From: an uncultured Lachnospiraceae bacterium
Lineage (GTDB): Bacteria; Bacillota; Clostridia; Lachnospirales; Lachnospiraceae
Length of the DNA stretch: 5,379 nucleotides
Assembly: GCA_949935685.1 (NCBI GenBank)
Contig: CATLGN010000144.1
Span: forward strand, 1-5,379
Reading direction: 5' to 3'
Position 1 is the first letter of the stretch, and each line of letters begins with the position of its first letter. The position numbers were made by a program, and so were the translations under genes. Shown piece after piece: positions 1 through 5,261 of this stretch. The notes under the pieces are model-generated. The model ran no database searches. It saw nothing but the letters and a program-made list of their open reading frames with translations, and was not told the origin of the DNA.

Positions 1-220
1 CAAGTTCACAATACTGCTCCAGACAGGGAATGGTCACAAAGCCCTCCCCTTCCGTCGCCTCAATCAGATTGCCCAACTGAATGGCGCCATCCTGACACTG
101 TTCCAGCAATTCCAGCGCCGTCGCATCGTTTCCTTTTTCCATGGCCCTTCTGATCTCATCATGTGCCTGCCCGAGCAGTCTGACAAAGCTTTCAGCCTGC
201 TCTTTCTGTGCTTTTCTCAT
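1..220 (-). CDS. Partial CDS, N-terminus of a probable CDP-glycerol glycerophosphotransferase-like protein (runs off left edge)
   Basis: An open frame runs without a stop from an ATG at 220-218 to the left edge, giving 73 residues that begin MRKAQKEQAESFVRLL and include ALELLEQCQDGAIQLG and IEATEGEGFVTIPCLEQY. The start is supported by a GGGAG ribosome binding site at 230-234, nine bases upstream, and by a good promoter further upstream. The visible part is charged and almost wholly helical, with no signal peptide or membrane segment. From memory this N-terminus resembles that of clostridial proteins whose later part is a CDP-glycerol:poly(glycerophosphate) glycerophosphotransferase-like domain, enzymes that use CDP-activated units to build or decorate surface polymers. 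The catalytic domain is outside the window, so the product is an inference from family memory and context. It lies 130 bases downstream of the phosphonate decarboxylase gene on the same strand, has its own promoter, and could use a CMP-activated phosphonate made by the operon. A purely regulatory or unknown helical protein is the alternative. Confidence 0.62.
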   Translation of the reverse strand, partial: MRKAQKEQAESFVRLLGQAHDEIRRAMEKGNDATALELLEQCQDGAIQLGNLIEATEGEGFVTIPCLEQYCEL

Positions 221-229
221 ACATGCGCT

Positions 230-234
230 CTCCC
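230..234 (-). promoter_or_regulatory. Ribosome binding site of the left-edge gene
   Basis: GGGAG on the minus strand, nine bases before the ATG at 220. It fixes this start; the ATG four bases upstream (224-222) is in a frame that closes after ten codons. Confidence 0.6.
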
Positions 235-252
235 GTTCCCGCCGTCTCTTTC

Positions 253-276
253 ATATTTAATAAAATATATATACTA
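253..276 (-). repeat. AT-rich leader block, copy 1
   Basis: A 24-base block in the predicted 5' untranslated leader of the left-edge gene. Read on the minus strand it starts with TAGTATATATAT and ends with AATAT. It matches 4669-4692 at 22 of 24 positions. Both copies lie a short distance downstream of near-identical promoters and about 32-36 bases before the start codon. It could be an operator, an mRNA leader element, or simply part of a duplicated promoter; no function is established. Confidence 0.7.
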
Positions 277-288
277 CAATCGCTTCTC

Positions 289-317
289 ATTTTACTATAA
301 TTCAGCATGGAATACAA
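289..317 (-). promoter_or_regulatory. Promoter of the left-edge gene
   Basis: On the minus strand the -35 box TTGTAT (317-312) and the -10 box TAAAAT (294-289) are separated by exactly 17 bases, which fits a vegetative sigma-A promoter. The predicted transcript start is near 282, giving a leader of about 62 bases before the ATG at 220. The elements CTTGTATT and TATAGTAAAAT and the 11 bases between them in length are repeated in the phosphonate operon promoter at 4702-4730. Confidence 0.7.
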
Positions 318-350
318 GGACTATGTTCCCCTTCCTTCTATTACCAGTCT

Positions 351-1475
351 TCAATGACAGTTTTTTAAGTATTCCATAAATGCCCTTTTGTTTTCCCGGG
401 TGGAAGTTGTCGGTCGTCCCAAGTCTGCCCTGGAGCCGATCGCGCACTTTACTTCCAGAAACGCCAGTGCTTTCCCTTTTTTTATGACGGAAAGCTGCGC
501 AGCCAACGATTCATACGTATCCACACTGACCGCGGACGGATACCCGCATCCGCTCGCAATCGCCGTAAAGTCAACGCCAGATGCCGCTGTCGGCATACCG
601 CCCACCGTTTCATGCGCCTCATTGTTAATCACGATATGGATCAGATTGGGAGGACACTGGCTTCCGATCACCGCCATGGCGCCCATATGCATCAATGCGG
701 CTCCATCCCCATCGATACACCAGACCCTTGTGTCCGGCTTCTGCAGCGCAATCCCCAGTGCGACAGAACTGCTGTGTCCCATTGAGCCCACCGTCAGAAA
801 ATCCCGTTCGTGCCCCTGCCCCGCTTTCTCGCGTATTGCAAAAAGTTCCCGACTCGCCTTCCCGGTTGTGGCTACGATCACATCCGTTCCTGCCGCCGCC
901 GCAATGTATCCGATCACGGATTCCCGCGTCATAGTATAATCATTTTTATAAGATACCTTCCTGTCGGACGACAACGCATTCTTTCGGACAAGAAAGGCGG
1001 CGCCCTTTCCCTGTTTCAGAATGTCCCGCACTTTGTCCATCTCGTTTTTCAATGCTTCCGGCGTCGTACCGGCATCAATGATAACGACATGCAGCCCGAT
1101 GTCCTCCAGTAACTTTTGCGAAATCTCTCCCTGAAAAACATGCTGCGGTTCATCGTGAACACCCGGCTCCCCCCGCCAGCCGACGATAAAAATGCACGGT
1201 ATCCCATACACTTTCTCGTGTAACAGCGACGCCACCGGGTTTACAATATTTCCGATCCCACTGTTCTGCATATATACAACCGGGATCTTTCCCGTGGCCA
1301 GATAATACCCGGCGGCCAGCGCCGTACAGTTTCCCTCGTTTGCCGCAATAATATGCTTTTTCGAAATCCCCATATCATCAAAAAGATAATCGCATAATAC
1401 CTTTAACTGTGAATCGGGCACGCCGGTATAAAAATCCGACCCCAGCTCCCGCAGCAGGTCACACACATCCATCAT
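351..1475 (-). CDS. aepY: Phosphonopyruvate decarboxylase (thiamine diphosphate-dependent)
   Basis: This cytoplasmic enzyme decarboxylates 3-phosphonopyruvate to phosphonoacetaldehyde, the irreversible step that draws the unfavourable PEP mutase reaction forward. The 374 residues are about the usual length for the Ppd/AepY family. Near the N-terminus, AANEGNCTALAAGYYLATG (residues 44-62) carries Glu47, the expected glutamate that activates the cofactor; residues 101-112 (RGEPGVHDEPQH) are a conserved family stretch; the C-terminal half has the diphosphate/Mg2+ motif GDGAALM (256-262) ending in NN (284-285). The N-terminal pyrimidine-binding half and C-terminal diphosphate-binding half are both complete. 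It overlaps the preceding dehydrogenase gene by four bases (ATGA), so the two are translationally coupled. A GGAG at 1481-1484 precedes the ATG at 1475 by five bases and a second ATG at 1472 by eight, so either may start the protein. Sulfopyruvate decarboxylase is the closest relative, but the neighbouring PEP mutase settles the substrate. Confidence 0.93.
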   Translation of the reverse strand: MMDVCDLLRELGSDFYTGVPDSQLKVLCDYLFDDMGISKKHIIAANEGNCTALAAGYYLATGKIPVVYMQNSGIGNIVNPVASLLHEKVYGIPCIFIVGWRGEPGVHDEPQHVFQGEISQKLLEDIGLHVVIIDAGTTPEALKNEMDKVRDILKQGKGAAFLVRKNALSSDRKVSYKNDYTMTRESVIGYIAAAAGTDVIVATTGKASRELFAIREKAGQGHERDFLTVGSMGHSSSVALGIALQKPDTRVWCIDGDGAALMHMGAMAVIGSQCPPNLIHIVINNEAHETVGGMPTAASGVDFTAIASGCGYPSAVSVDTYESLAAQLSVIKKGKALAFLEVKCAIGSRADLGRPTTSTRENKRAFMEYLKNCH

Positions 1476-2602
1476 AACTTCTCCACTATAATATTTCGAT
1501 AAATCTCATACAGGCCGTCCCTTGTCAGCGCAATCGGAAAATTCCCCAACCGTTCGGGATTTACCGAACTCACAAGCAGTTCCAACTGTTCTTCCCCCAC
1601 TGCGCCGGCCAGTCCCGTATCCAGTCCGGCCCGAGACCGCAGTTCCCGCAGAAAACGAATCGCATCCGCGGGCGTTTCCTGCCGCAGACAACCTGCCAGC
1701 GCATGCAGCGTTTTCTGTAAATATGCCTGTCCCCGGCTGTCTGTGCAAGCCGCAAGATTTTCCTGCATATACGCCCACACTTCCGGCAGGCAGCGCATCA
1801 CCGCATGTCCGTGCGGGATACCGGCCAGCGTCGTCAGTTTATAGCACATGGCGTGGGCAGCGGTTGTCTTCGTGATGTTAATCGCCCGTCCCGCAAGATT
1901 GGCAGCCAGCAACATCTGCCGGCGCTGCTCATAACCGCCCTCTTTCCAATATCCTTCGAAATTGTCAAGTATCAGCCCTATCGCAGTCTCCGCCAGCCGC
2001 TTGCTCTCTGCGGTCGCATGCACGGACCAGTACGATTCCACCGCATGCGCCAAAGCGTCGCATACTGTCGCTTTTTTCTGGTAATCCGGCAGTGTAAGCA
2101 GGTTATCGGGATGCAGCAGCACGTATTCCGGCAACGCGCTCTTATGCTCCACAGAACGCTTCTCACCGTCGACATAGATAACGGCAAACTGCGTCGCCTC
2201 ACTGCCCGTTCCTGCCGTCGTGGGAACGGCCAGCAACGGTACATTTCCCGGGACAATCTCCTGTTCCAGATAACTTTTGTCCTCCCGCAGTCCCGCAAAT
2301 ACGACGATGCATTTCGCCACATCCATCGCGCTGCCACCGCCGACCGCAGCTACAAAATCACAGTGATGTTCCCGAAATACCCTGACCCCTTTCCGAATAT
2401 CATCATATCGGGGATTCGGTGAAAAATCCTGAAAATATGTTATGGCAATTGCCCGGTTCCGTCCCAGATTTTTGATGCTGTTACAGACAGGCGTGCACAC
2501 AGAATGTCTTCCACAGACAAGCAGAATATGCCTGACTTTTAATTCCGTCAATATCCGCTCCGTTTCACTTTCATACCGCAGGGGATCAATATAATATTGC
2601 AT
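1472..2602 (-). CDS. Iron-containing alcohol dehydrogenase, probable phosphonoacetaldehyde reductase
   Basis: A 376-residue group III (iron-dependent) alcohol dehydrogenase, a normal length for the family. The NAD(P)-binding motif GGGSAMD is at residues 88-94, followed by PTTAGTGSEAT (127-137). The four metal ligands are all present with family spacing: Asp182 and His186 in DALAHAVES, and His250 and His264, which are 14 residues apart as in FucO-type enzymes. Lying between PEP mutase and phosphonopyruvate decarboxylase, it most likely reduces phosphonoacetaldehyde to 2-hydroxyethylphosphonate, as PhpC/FomC-type enzymes do. The substrate is inferred from context. The ATG at 2602 is preferred because AGGAG (2610-2614) lies seven bases before it; the frame could also open at a GTG at 2620 that overlaps the mutase stop, but that has no suitable binding site. 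The gene begins 17 bases after the mutase stop and overlaps the decarboxylase start by four bases, so the three genes form one operon. Confidence 0.9.
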   Translation of the reverse strand: MQYYIDPLRYESETERILTELKVRHILLVCGRHSVCTPVCNSIKNLGRNRAIAITYFQDFSPNPRYDDIRKGVRVFREHHCDFVAAVGGGSAMDVAKCIVVFAGLREDKSYLEQEIVPGNVPLLAVPTTAGTGSEATQFAVIYVDGEKRSVEHKSALPEYVLLHPDNLLTLPDYQKKATVCDALAHAVESYWSVHATAESKRLAETAIGLILDNFEGYWKEGGYEQRRQMLLAANLAGRAINITKTTAAHAMCYKLTTLAGIPHGHAVMRCLPEVWAYMQENLAACTDSRGQAYLQKTLHALAGCLRQETPADAIRFLRELRSRAGLDTGLAGAVGEEQLELLVSSVNPERLGNFPIALTRDGLYEIYRNIIVEKL

Positions 2603-2609
2603 AACCACA

Positions 2610-2614
2610 CTCCT
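2610..2614 (-). promoter_or_regulatory. Ribosome binding site deciding the dehydrogenase start
   Basis: AGGAG on the minus strand, seven bases before the ATG at 2602. It lies inside the six-codon extension that a GTG start at 2620 would add, which argues for the shorter protein. Confidence 0.75.
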
Positions 2615-2619
2615 GTCCA

Positions 2620-4632
2620 CTACAGATCAGAGGGAATCAGGTTAATAATTTCCCTGATCGGCATACAGCAGGCATCGGCTTCTTTTGCCCTGCGATTCCG
2701 TAAAATCAGTTGCGCTGCGCGCTGCATCGCCGGGAAACCGCTGCGCGTCAACTGATTGGCATAGATCACCACATTGACGCCGCGACTGCGGAACTCATCT
2801 TCCGTCACGGTATGAAAAGTCGTCGGAACAACGACAAGCGGTGTAATCGCATCGTATTCCCGGAATTTCGCCACAAATTCAAATATTTCATCCGGTTCTT
2901 TTTTACGGCTGTGAATCATAATACCGTCCGCACCGGCTTTTACATATGCTCTGGCTCTCTCCAGCGCATCCACCGCTCCTTTTTCCAGAATCAGGCTTTC
3001 GATACGGGCCACAATCATAAAATCATTTGTCTTTTTTGCCTTTTTTCCCGCCTCGATCTTGGCGCAAAAATGCTCTGTCGTATCCTGTGTCTGCTCGATC
3101 TCTGTCCCGAAAAGAGAGTTTTTCTTTAATCCCGTCTTATCCTCGATGATAACCATGGAAACGCCGATACGCTCCAGCGTTTTCACCGTATACACAAAAT
3201 GCTCGATCAACCCGCCGGTATCGCCGTCGAAAATAATCGGCTTTGTCGTCACTTCCATAATGTCATCAATCGTGCGCAGTCTGGAAGTCATATCAACCAG
3301 CTCAATATCCGGCTTTCCCTTGGCCGTCGAATCGCACAGGCTGCTGACCCACATTGCGTCAAACTGGCGTACTTCCCCATTCTGTTCCACCATTGTTTTC
3401 TCGGCAATCAGGCCCGTAATACCGCTGTGTACTTCGATCGCATTGATACAGCCTTTCATCTGTATCGCTTTTTTCAAACGTCCCCGCCGAAAGTCGGGAA
3501 TCGCCAGTTCCGATGTCATTCTCTTTTCTATGTCGCGGATGGTTGCACTTTCCGCATAAGGAAATTCAATCAGTTTCCCGCCATATGTATTTAGAATCTT
3601 AATCACTTCATCGCGAAGCGGTTTTTGAATTCCGCTCCGCCAGTCGTCCCCATGTATGACAAAAGCCGGCTTCAGCTTCAGCAAATTTTCTCTGTAACTC
3701 AATTCCCTTTGTTCCACAACCTGATATACATATCGGATGTTTTCAAATAATACCTTACGTTCCGCAAACGGAATCAGCGGAAACCGTTTATAGCTCGCCA
3801 CCGCATTGTCAGACAATACACCGACAATCACCCTTCCCATGCGGGCCGCCCGTTTCAGAATTTCAATGTGTCCGCTGTGTATCACATCGGTGGAAAACCC
3901 CATATATACCGTTCTTTCCGCAATCTCCCGCACATTCGCCGAGACTACGGCCAAATCTTCCTGGTTGTCAATTTCACGGCACAGGTACGGACCGGTATCA
4001 TACAGTTTTATCTGCATTTCGGCAGAAACGTCCCGCAGCGCTTCCTCCGCATAGCATGTTACATTTCCCGCTTCGCAAAATCTGCAAATCTGTTTCAGCC
4101 AGACTGACCAATCCTTCTCTTTTAATTTATAAAAAGGCTGTACGGCAACCGCACCTTCAAAAATATCAACACCGACCCTGACAAGATGATCTTCATGAAA
4201 TATCGCCTTAAAATCCTTCTGCGGCAACTCCATATCCTGATTCCCCGCTATGCAGGAATACGGATATGCTATCATATCGTCCAATATCTGCGTCTCAAAG
4301 ACAAGATCGCCATGCAACAAAATAAGGTCATCATCCGCAAGCCAGGCACGGGCACAATATATGGAATAAATATAATTTGTCTCCGCATACCGCCTGTTGG
4401 GTACAAATGTATAGGTAAGTGGCAGTTTCAGAGAACGGCAATATGCTTCCACCTGATCCGCCAGAAAGCCGGTTGTCATGATAATCTCCGTAATCCCGCA
4501 TTCTGCCAATTGACGCAACTGTCTGCTCAGTATTGTCTCATTCTCATACAGAACCGTCAGACATTTCGGACAGGATGCCGTCAGACTGCCCATACGGCTT
4601 CCCATACCGGAATTGAGTAGTAACGCTTTCAT
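2620..4632 (-). CDS. aepX: Phosphoenolpyruvate mutase fused to two nucleotidyltransferase domains
   Basis: A 670-residue three-domain protein. Residues 1-235 are a MobA/LicC-like NTP transferase with LLNSGMGSRMG (5-15), the lysine of PKCL (22-25), HGDLVF (107-112) and IDNQEDL (221-227). Residues 241-372 are a TagD-like cytidylyltransferase with HSGH (252-255) and GDDW (328-331). Residues 380-670 are the PEP mutase, which rearranges phosphoenolpyruvate to phosphonopyruvate and forms the C-P bond. It has DGDTGG (469-474; Asp469 and Asp471 for Mg2+), the diagnostic EDKTGLKKNS (497-506), Arg543 and His574. These match the mussel mutase active site, so isocitrate lyase-type or phosphonopyruvate hydrolase activity is unlikely. 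The fusion suggests that the finished phosphonate is activated as a CMP derivative by the same polypeptide (inference). The ATG at 4632 is chosen because MKALLLNSG is the natural domain start and AGGGGAG lies upstream; a TTG at 4662 has no binding site. It is the first gene of the operon and is followed 17 bases later by the dehydrogenase. Confidence 0.95.
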   Translation of the reverse strand: MKALLLNSGMGSRMGSLTASCPKCLTVLYENETILSRQLRQLAECGITEIIMTTGFLADQVEAYCRSLKLPLTYTFVPNRRYAETNYIYSIYCARAWLADDDLILLHGDLVFETQILDDMIAYPYSCIAGNQDMELPQKDFKAIFHEDHLVRVGVDIFEGAVAVQPFYKLKEKDWSVWLKQICRFCEAGNVTCYAEEALRDVSAEMQIKLYDTGPYLCREIDNQEDLAVVSANVREIAERTVYMGFSTDVIHSGHIEILKRAARMGRVIVGVLSDNAVASYKRFPLIPFAERKVLFENIRYVYQVVEQRELSYRENLLKLKPAFVIHGDDWRSGIQKPLRDEVIKILNTYGGKLIEFPYAESATIRDIEKRMTSELAIPDFRRGRLKKAIQMKGCINAIEVHSGITGLIAEKTMVEQNGEVRQFDAMWVSSLCDSTAKGKPDIELVDMTSRLRTIDDIMEVTTKPIIFDGDTGGLIEHFVYTVKTLERIGVSMVIIEDKTGLKKNSLFGTEIEQTQDTTEHFCAKIEAGKKAKKTNDFMIVARIESLILEKGAVDALERARAYVKAGADGIMIHSRKKEPDEIFEFVAKFREYDAITPLVVVPTTFHTVTEDEFRSRGVNVVIYANQLTRSGFPAMQRAAQLILRNRRAKEADACCMPIREIINLIPSDL

Positions 4633-4645
4633 AAAATTTGTTTTT

Positions 4646-4652
4646 CTCCCCT
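4646..4652 (-). promoter_or_regulatory. Ribosome binding site of the PEP mutase gene
   Basis: AGGGGAG on the minus strand, 13 bases before the ATG at 4632. The spacing is longer than usual, but no better start or binding site is present. Confidence 0.55.
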
Positions 4653-4668
4653 GTTTGATCAAATCAAA

Positions 4669-4692
4669 ATATTAAATAAGATATATATACTA
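4669..4692 (-). repeat. AT-rich leader block, copy 2
   Basis: The second copy of the 24-base block at 253-276, with 22 of 24 identical positions, in the predicted leader of the phosphonate operon. Read on the minus strand it again begins with TAGTATATATAT and ends with AATAT. Confidence 0.7.
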
Positions 4693-4701
4693 ATATTTTT
4701 T

Positions 4702-4730
4702 ATTTTACTATATTATTGTCGTAAATACAA
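4702..4730 (-). promoter_or_regulatory. Promoter of the phosphonate operon
   Basis: On the minus strand the -35 box TTGTAT (4730-4725) and -10 box TAAAAT (4707-4702) are 17 bases apart. The predicted transcript start is near 4695, so the leader is about 63 bases long. The boxes, the TATAG just before the -10 and the spacing are the same as in the promoter at 289-317. Confidence 0.72.
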
Positions 4731-4734
4731 GAAT

Positions 4735-4770
4735 AAGGCGCAAAATCAAAAAACCATGATTTTACACCTT
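4735..4770 (-). promoter_or_regulatory. 14-base inverted repeat immediately upstream of the operon -35 box
   Basis: Arms 4735-4748 (AAGGCGCAAAATCA) and 4757-4770 (TGATTTTACACCTT) flank an eight-base loop. As DNA, 12 of 14 positions are complementary. As RNA from the minus strand, the two exceptions become U-G wobbles and all 14 pairs form, whereas plus-strand RNA would have two C-A mismatches. On the minus strand the stem is followed by a moderately T-rich stretch (ATTCTTGTATTT), so it could end readthrough from the rRNA side before the operon. Its position four bases upstream of the -35 box also fits a regulator binding site. It cannot be decided which. Confidence 0.5.
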
Positions 4771-4862
4771 AAATCAGGGAAAGATACACGCCCGATAAAG
4801 TAACGTATTGATACTTCGTATGCTGACCGCACTAATAGATTACGGCAATCGCTCAGAAACTG

Positions 4863-4871
4863 TGTTATAAT
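4863..4871 (+). promoter_or_regulatory. Extended -10 promoter of the 63-residue protein gene
   Basis: TGTTATAAT is an extended -10 element containing a perfect TATAAT (4866-4871). No good -35 box is present 16-18 bases upstream, which is tolerated with an extended -10. The predicted transcript start is near 4878, giving a leader of about 40 bases and leaving the ATG at 4876 out of the message. Confidence 0.65.
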
Positions 4872-4904
4872 AAAAATGGATCCGGAGCATTTTTCTTTTT
4901 ACAG

Positions 4905-4914
4905 AGGAGGTGAT
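4905..4914 (+). promoter_or_regulatory. Unusually strong ribosome binding site
   Basis: AGGAGGTGAT is complementary over ten bases to the usual 16S rRNA 3' end, and its AGGAGG core ends seven bases before the ATG at 4918. It fixes this start over the upstream in-frame ATG at 4876 and predicts strong translation. Confidence 0.9.
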
Positions 4915-4917
4915 ACA

Positions 4918-5109
4918 ATGCCAAATGATCTTGAGATTATGAAAGCTGCCATCGATGATTTTAAGAAAATTCAAGAGTATATGTTTCTTGCCAAAAAAGA
5001 AAATGCTACTGAAACATATGCGAAATTAAAAGATGAGTATCTGTCTTTAAAAGCAATCCTTAACGTTGCGGGAGTAAACCTTACCGGCATTGATAAAATC
5101 AAAGAATAA
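4918..5109 (+). CDS. Small protein of unknown function, 63 residues
   Basis: The gene encodes a 63-residue protein beginning MPNDLEIMKAAIDDFKKIQEY and ending in AGVNLTGIDKIKE. It is rich in Lys, Glu, Ala and Leu, looks mostly helical (roughly residues 3-50, possibly two helices broken near KENATE) and has no signal peptide, membrane segment or Cys residues, so it is probably a soluble cytoplasmic protein. I do not recognise a named family; similar short proteins may occur in clostridia, but this cannot be verified here. Reality is well supported by the extended -10 promoter, a near-perfect ribosome binding site, and a hairpin terminator eleven bases after the stop. The gene is clearly more AT-rich than the phosphonate genes and is transcribed away from them and towards the rRNA gene, so a role in phosphonate metabolism is not implied. 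Confidence 0.88.
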   Translation: MPNDLEIMKAAIDDFKKIQEYMFLAKKENATETYAKLKDEYLSLKAILNVAGVNLTGIDKIKE

Positions 5110-5120
5110 CAGACACTAAT

Positions 5121-5153
5121 AAACAGGCGTATATAAACTACGCCTGTTTTCTT
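5121..5153 (+). terminator. Rho-independent terminator, probably bidirectional
   Basis: A perfect 11-base-pair stem (AAACAGGCGTA at 5121-5131 with TACGCCTGTTT at 5139-5149) around a seven-base loop, followed on the plus strand by TCTT, so the tail reads TTTTCTT. It ends the small protein gene. On the minus strand the stem is followed by TTTATTAGT, so it may also end the convergent rRNA transcript. Confidence 0.88.
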
Positions 5154-5168
5154 ACACAAAACAAAAAA

Positions 5169-5261
5169 CGCCATACCCTCAAAACCGAACACTGAAATCC
5201 TCTCTTATCCCTTACATCCCTTTTCCTATCCGCTTTCCTTCTCTTACGCTTCTTCTCTCTC
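5169..5261 (-). other. 23S rRNA trailer with polypurine tract, no 5S rRNA
   Basis: On the minus strand the bases just after the 23S end (5261 down to about 5198) are almost all purines (GAGAGAGAAGAAGCG onward), as expected for one arm of a long 23S processing stem whose other arm would lie upstream of the 23S outside the window. This is followed by CAGTGTTCGGTTTTGAGGG (about 5194-5176), a type of sequence familiar from clostridial rRNA spacers. No 5S rRNA or tRNA is found between the 23S end and the terminator. Confidence 0.6.

Noticed and set aside
221..350. Possible terminator between the decarboxylase gene and the left-edge gene
   Set aside because: No stem with a T-run is found on the minus strand; readthrough into the left-edge gene is possible alongside its own promoter.
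161..379. 72-residue plus-strand open frame near the left end
   Set aside because: It overlaps the left-edge gene and an intergenic promoter region, and its sequence has no recognisable features or start signal.
388..939. 183-residue open frame on the plus strand
   Set aside because: It lies opposite the decarboxylase gene, has no ribosome binding site or family motifs, and the minus-strand protein carries a complete set of cofactor motifs.
1522..2422. Plus-strand open frames of 117 and 205 residues
   Set aside because: Both are antisense shadows of the dehydrogenase gene; their translations show low-complexity Arg/Pro/Ser-rich or unstructured sequence and no start signals.
2710..4620. Several plus-strand open frames opposite the PEP mutase gene
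   Set aside because: All are covered by a well-conserved three-domain protein on the minus strand and lack promoters and ribosome binding sites.
4633..4662. Ten-codon N-terminal extension of the PEP mutase fusion from a TTG
   Set aside because: No binding site precedes the TTG, and the Shine-Dalgarno-like AGGGGAG lies inside the extension.
4876..4917. Upstream ATG that would lengthen the small protein by 14 residues
   Set aside because: It lies at or before the predicted transcript start, and the strong AGGAGGTGAT sits inside the extension.
4971..5192. 73-residue minus-strand open frame across the small protein gene and terminator
   Set aside because: It begins in the 23S trailer, runs through the terminator stem and ends inside the plus-strand gene; no binding site is seen.
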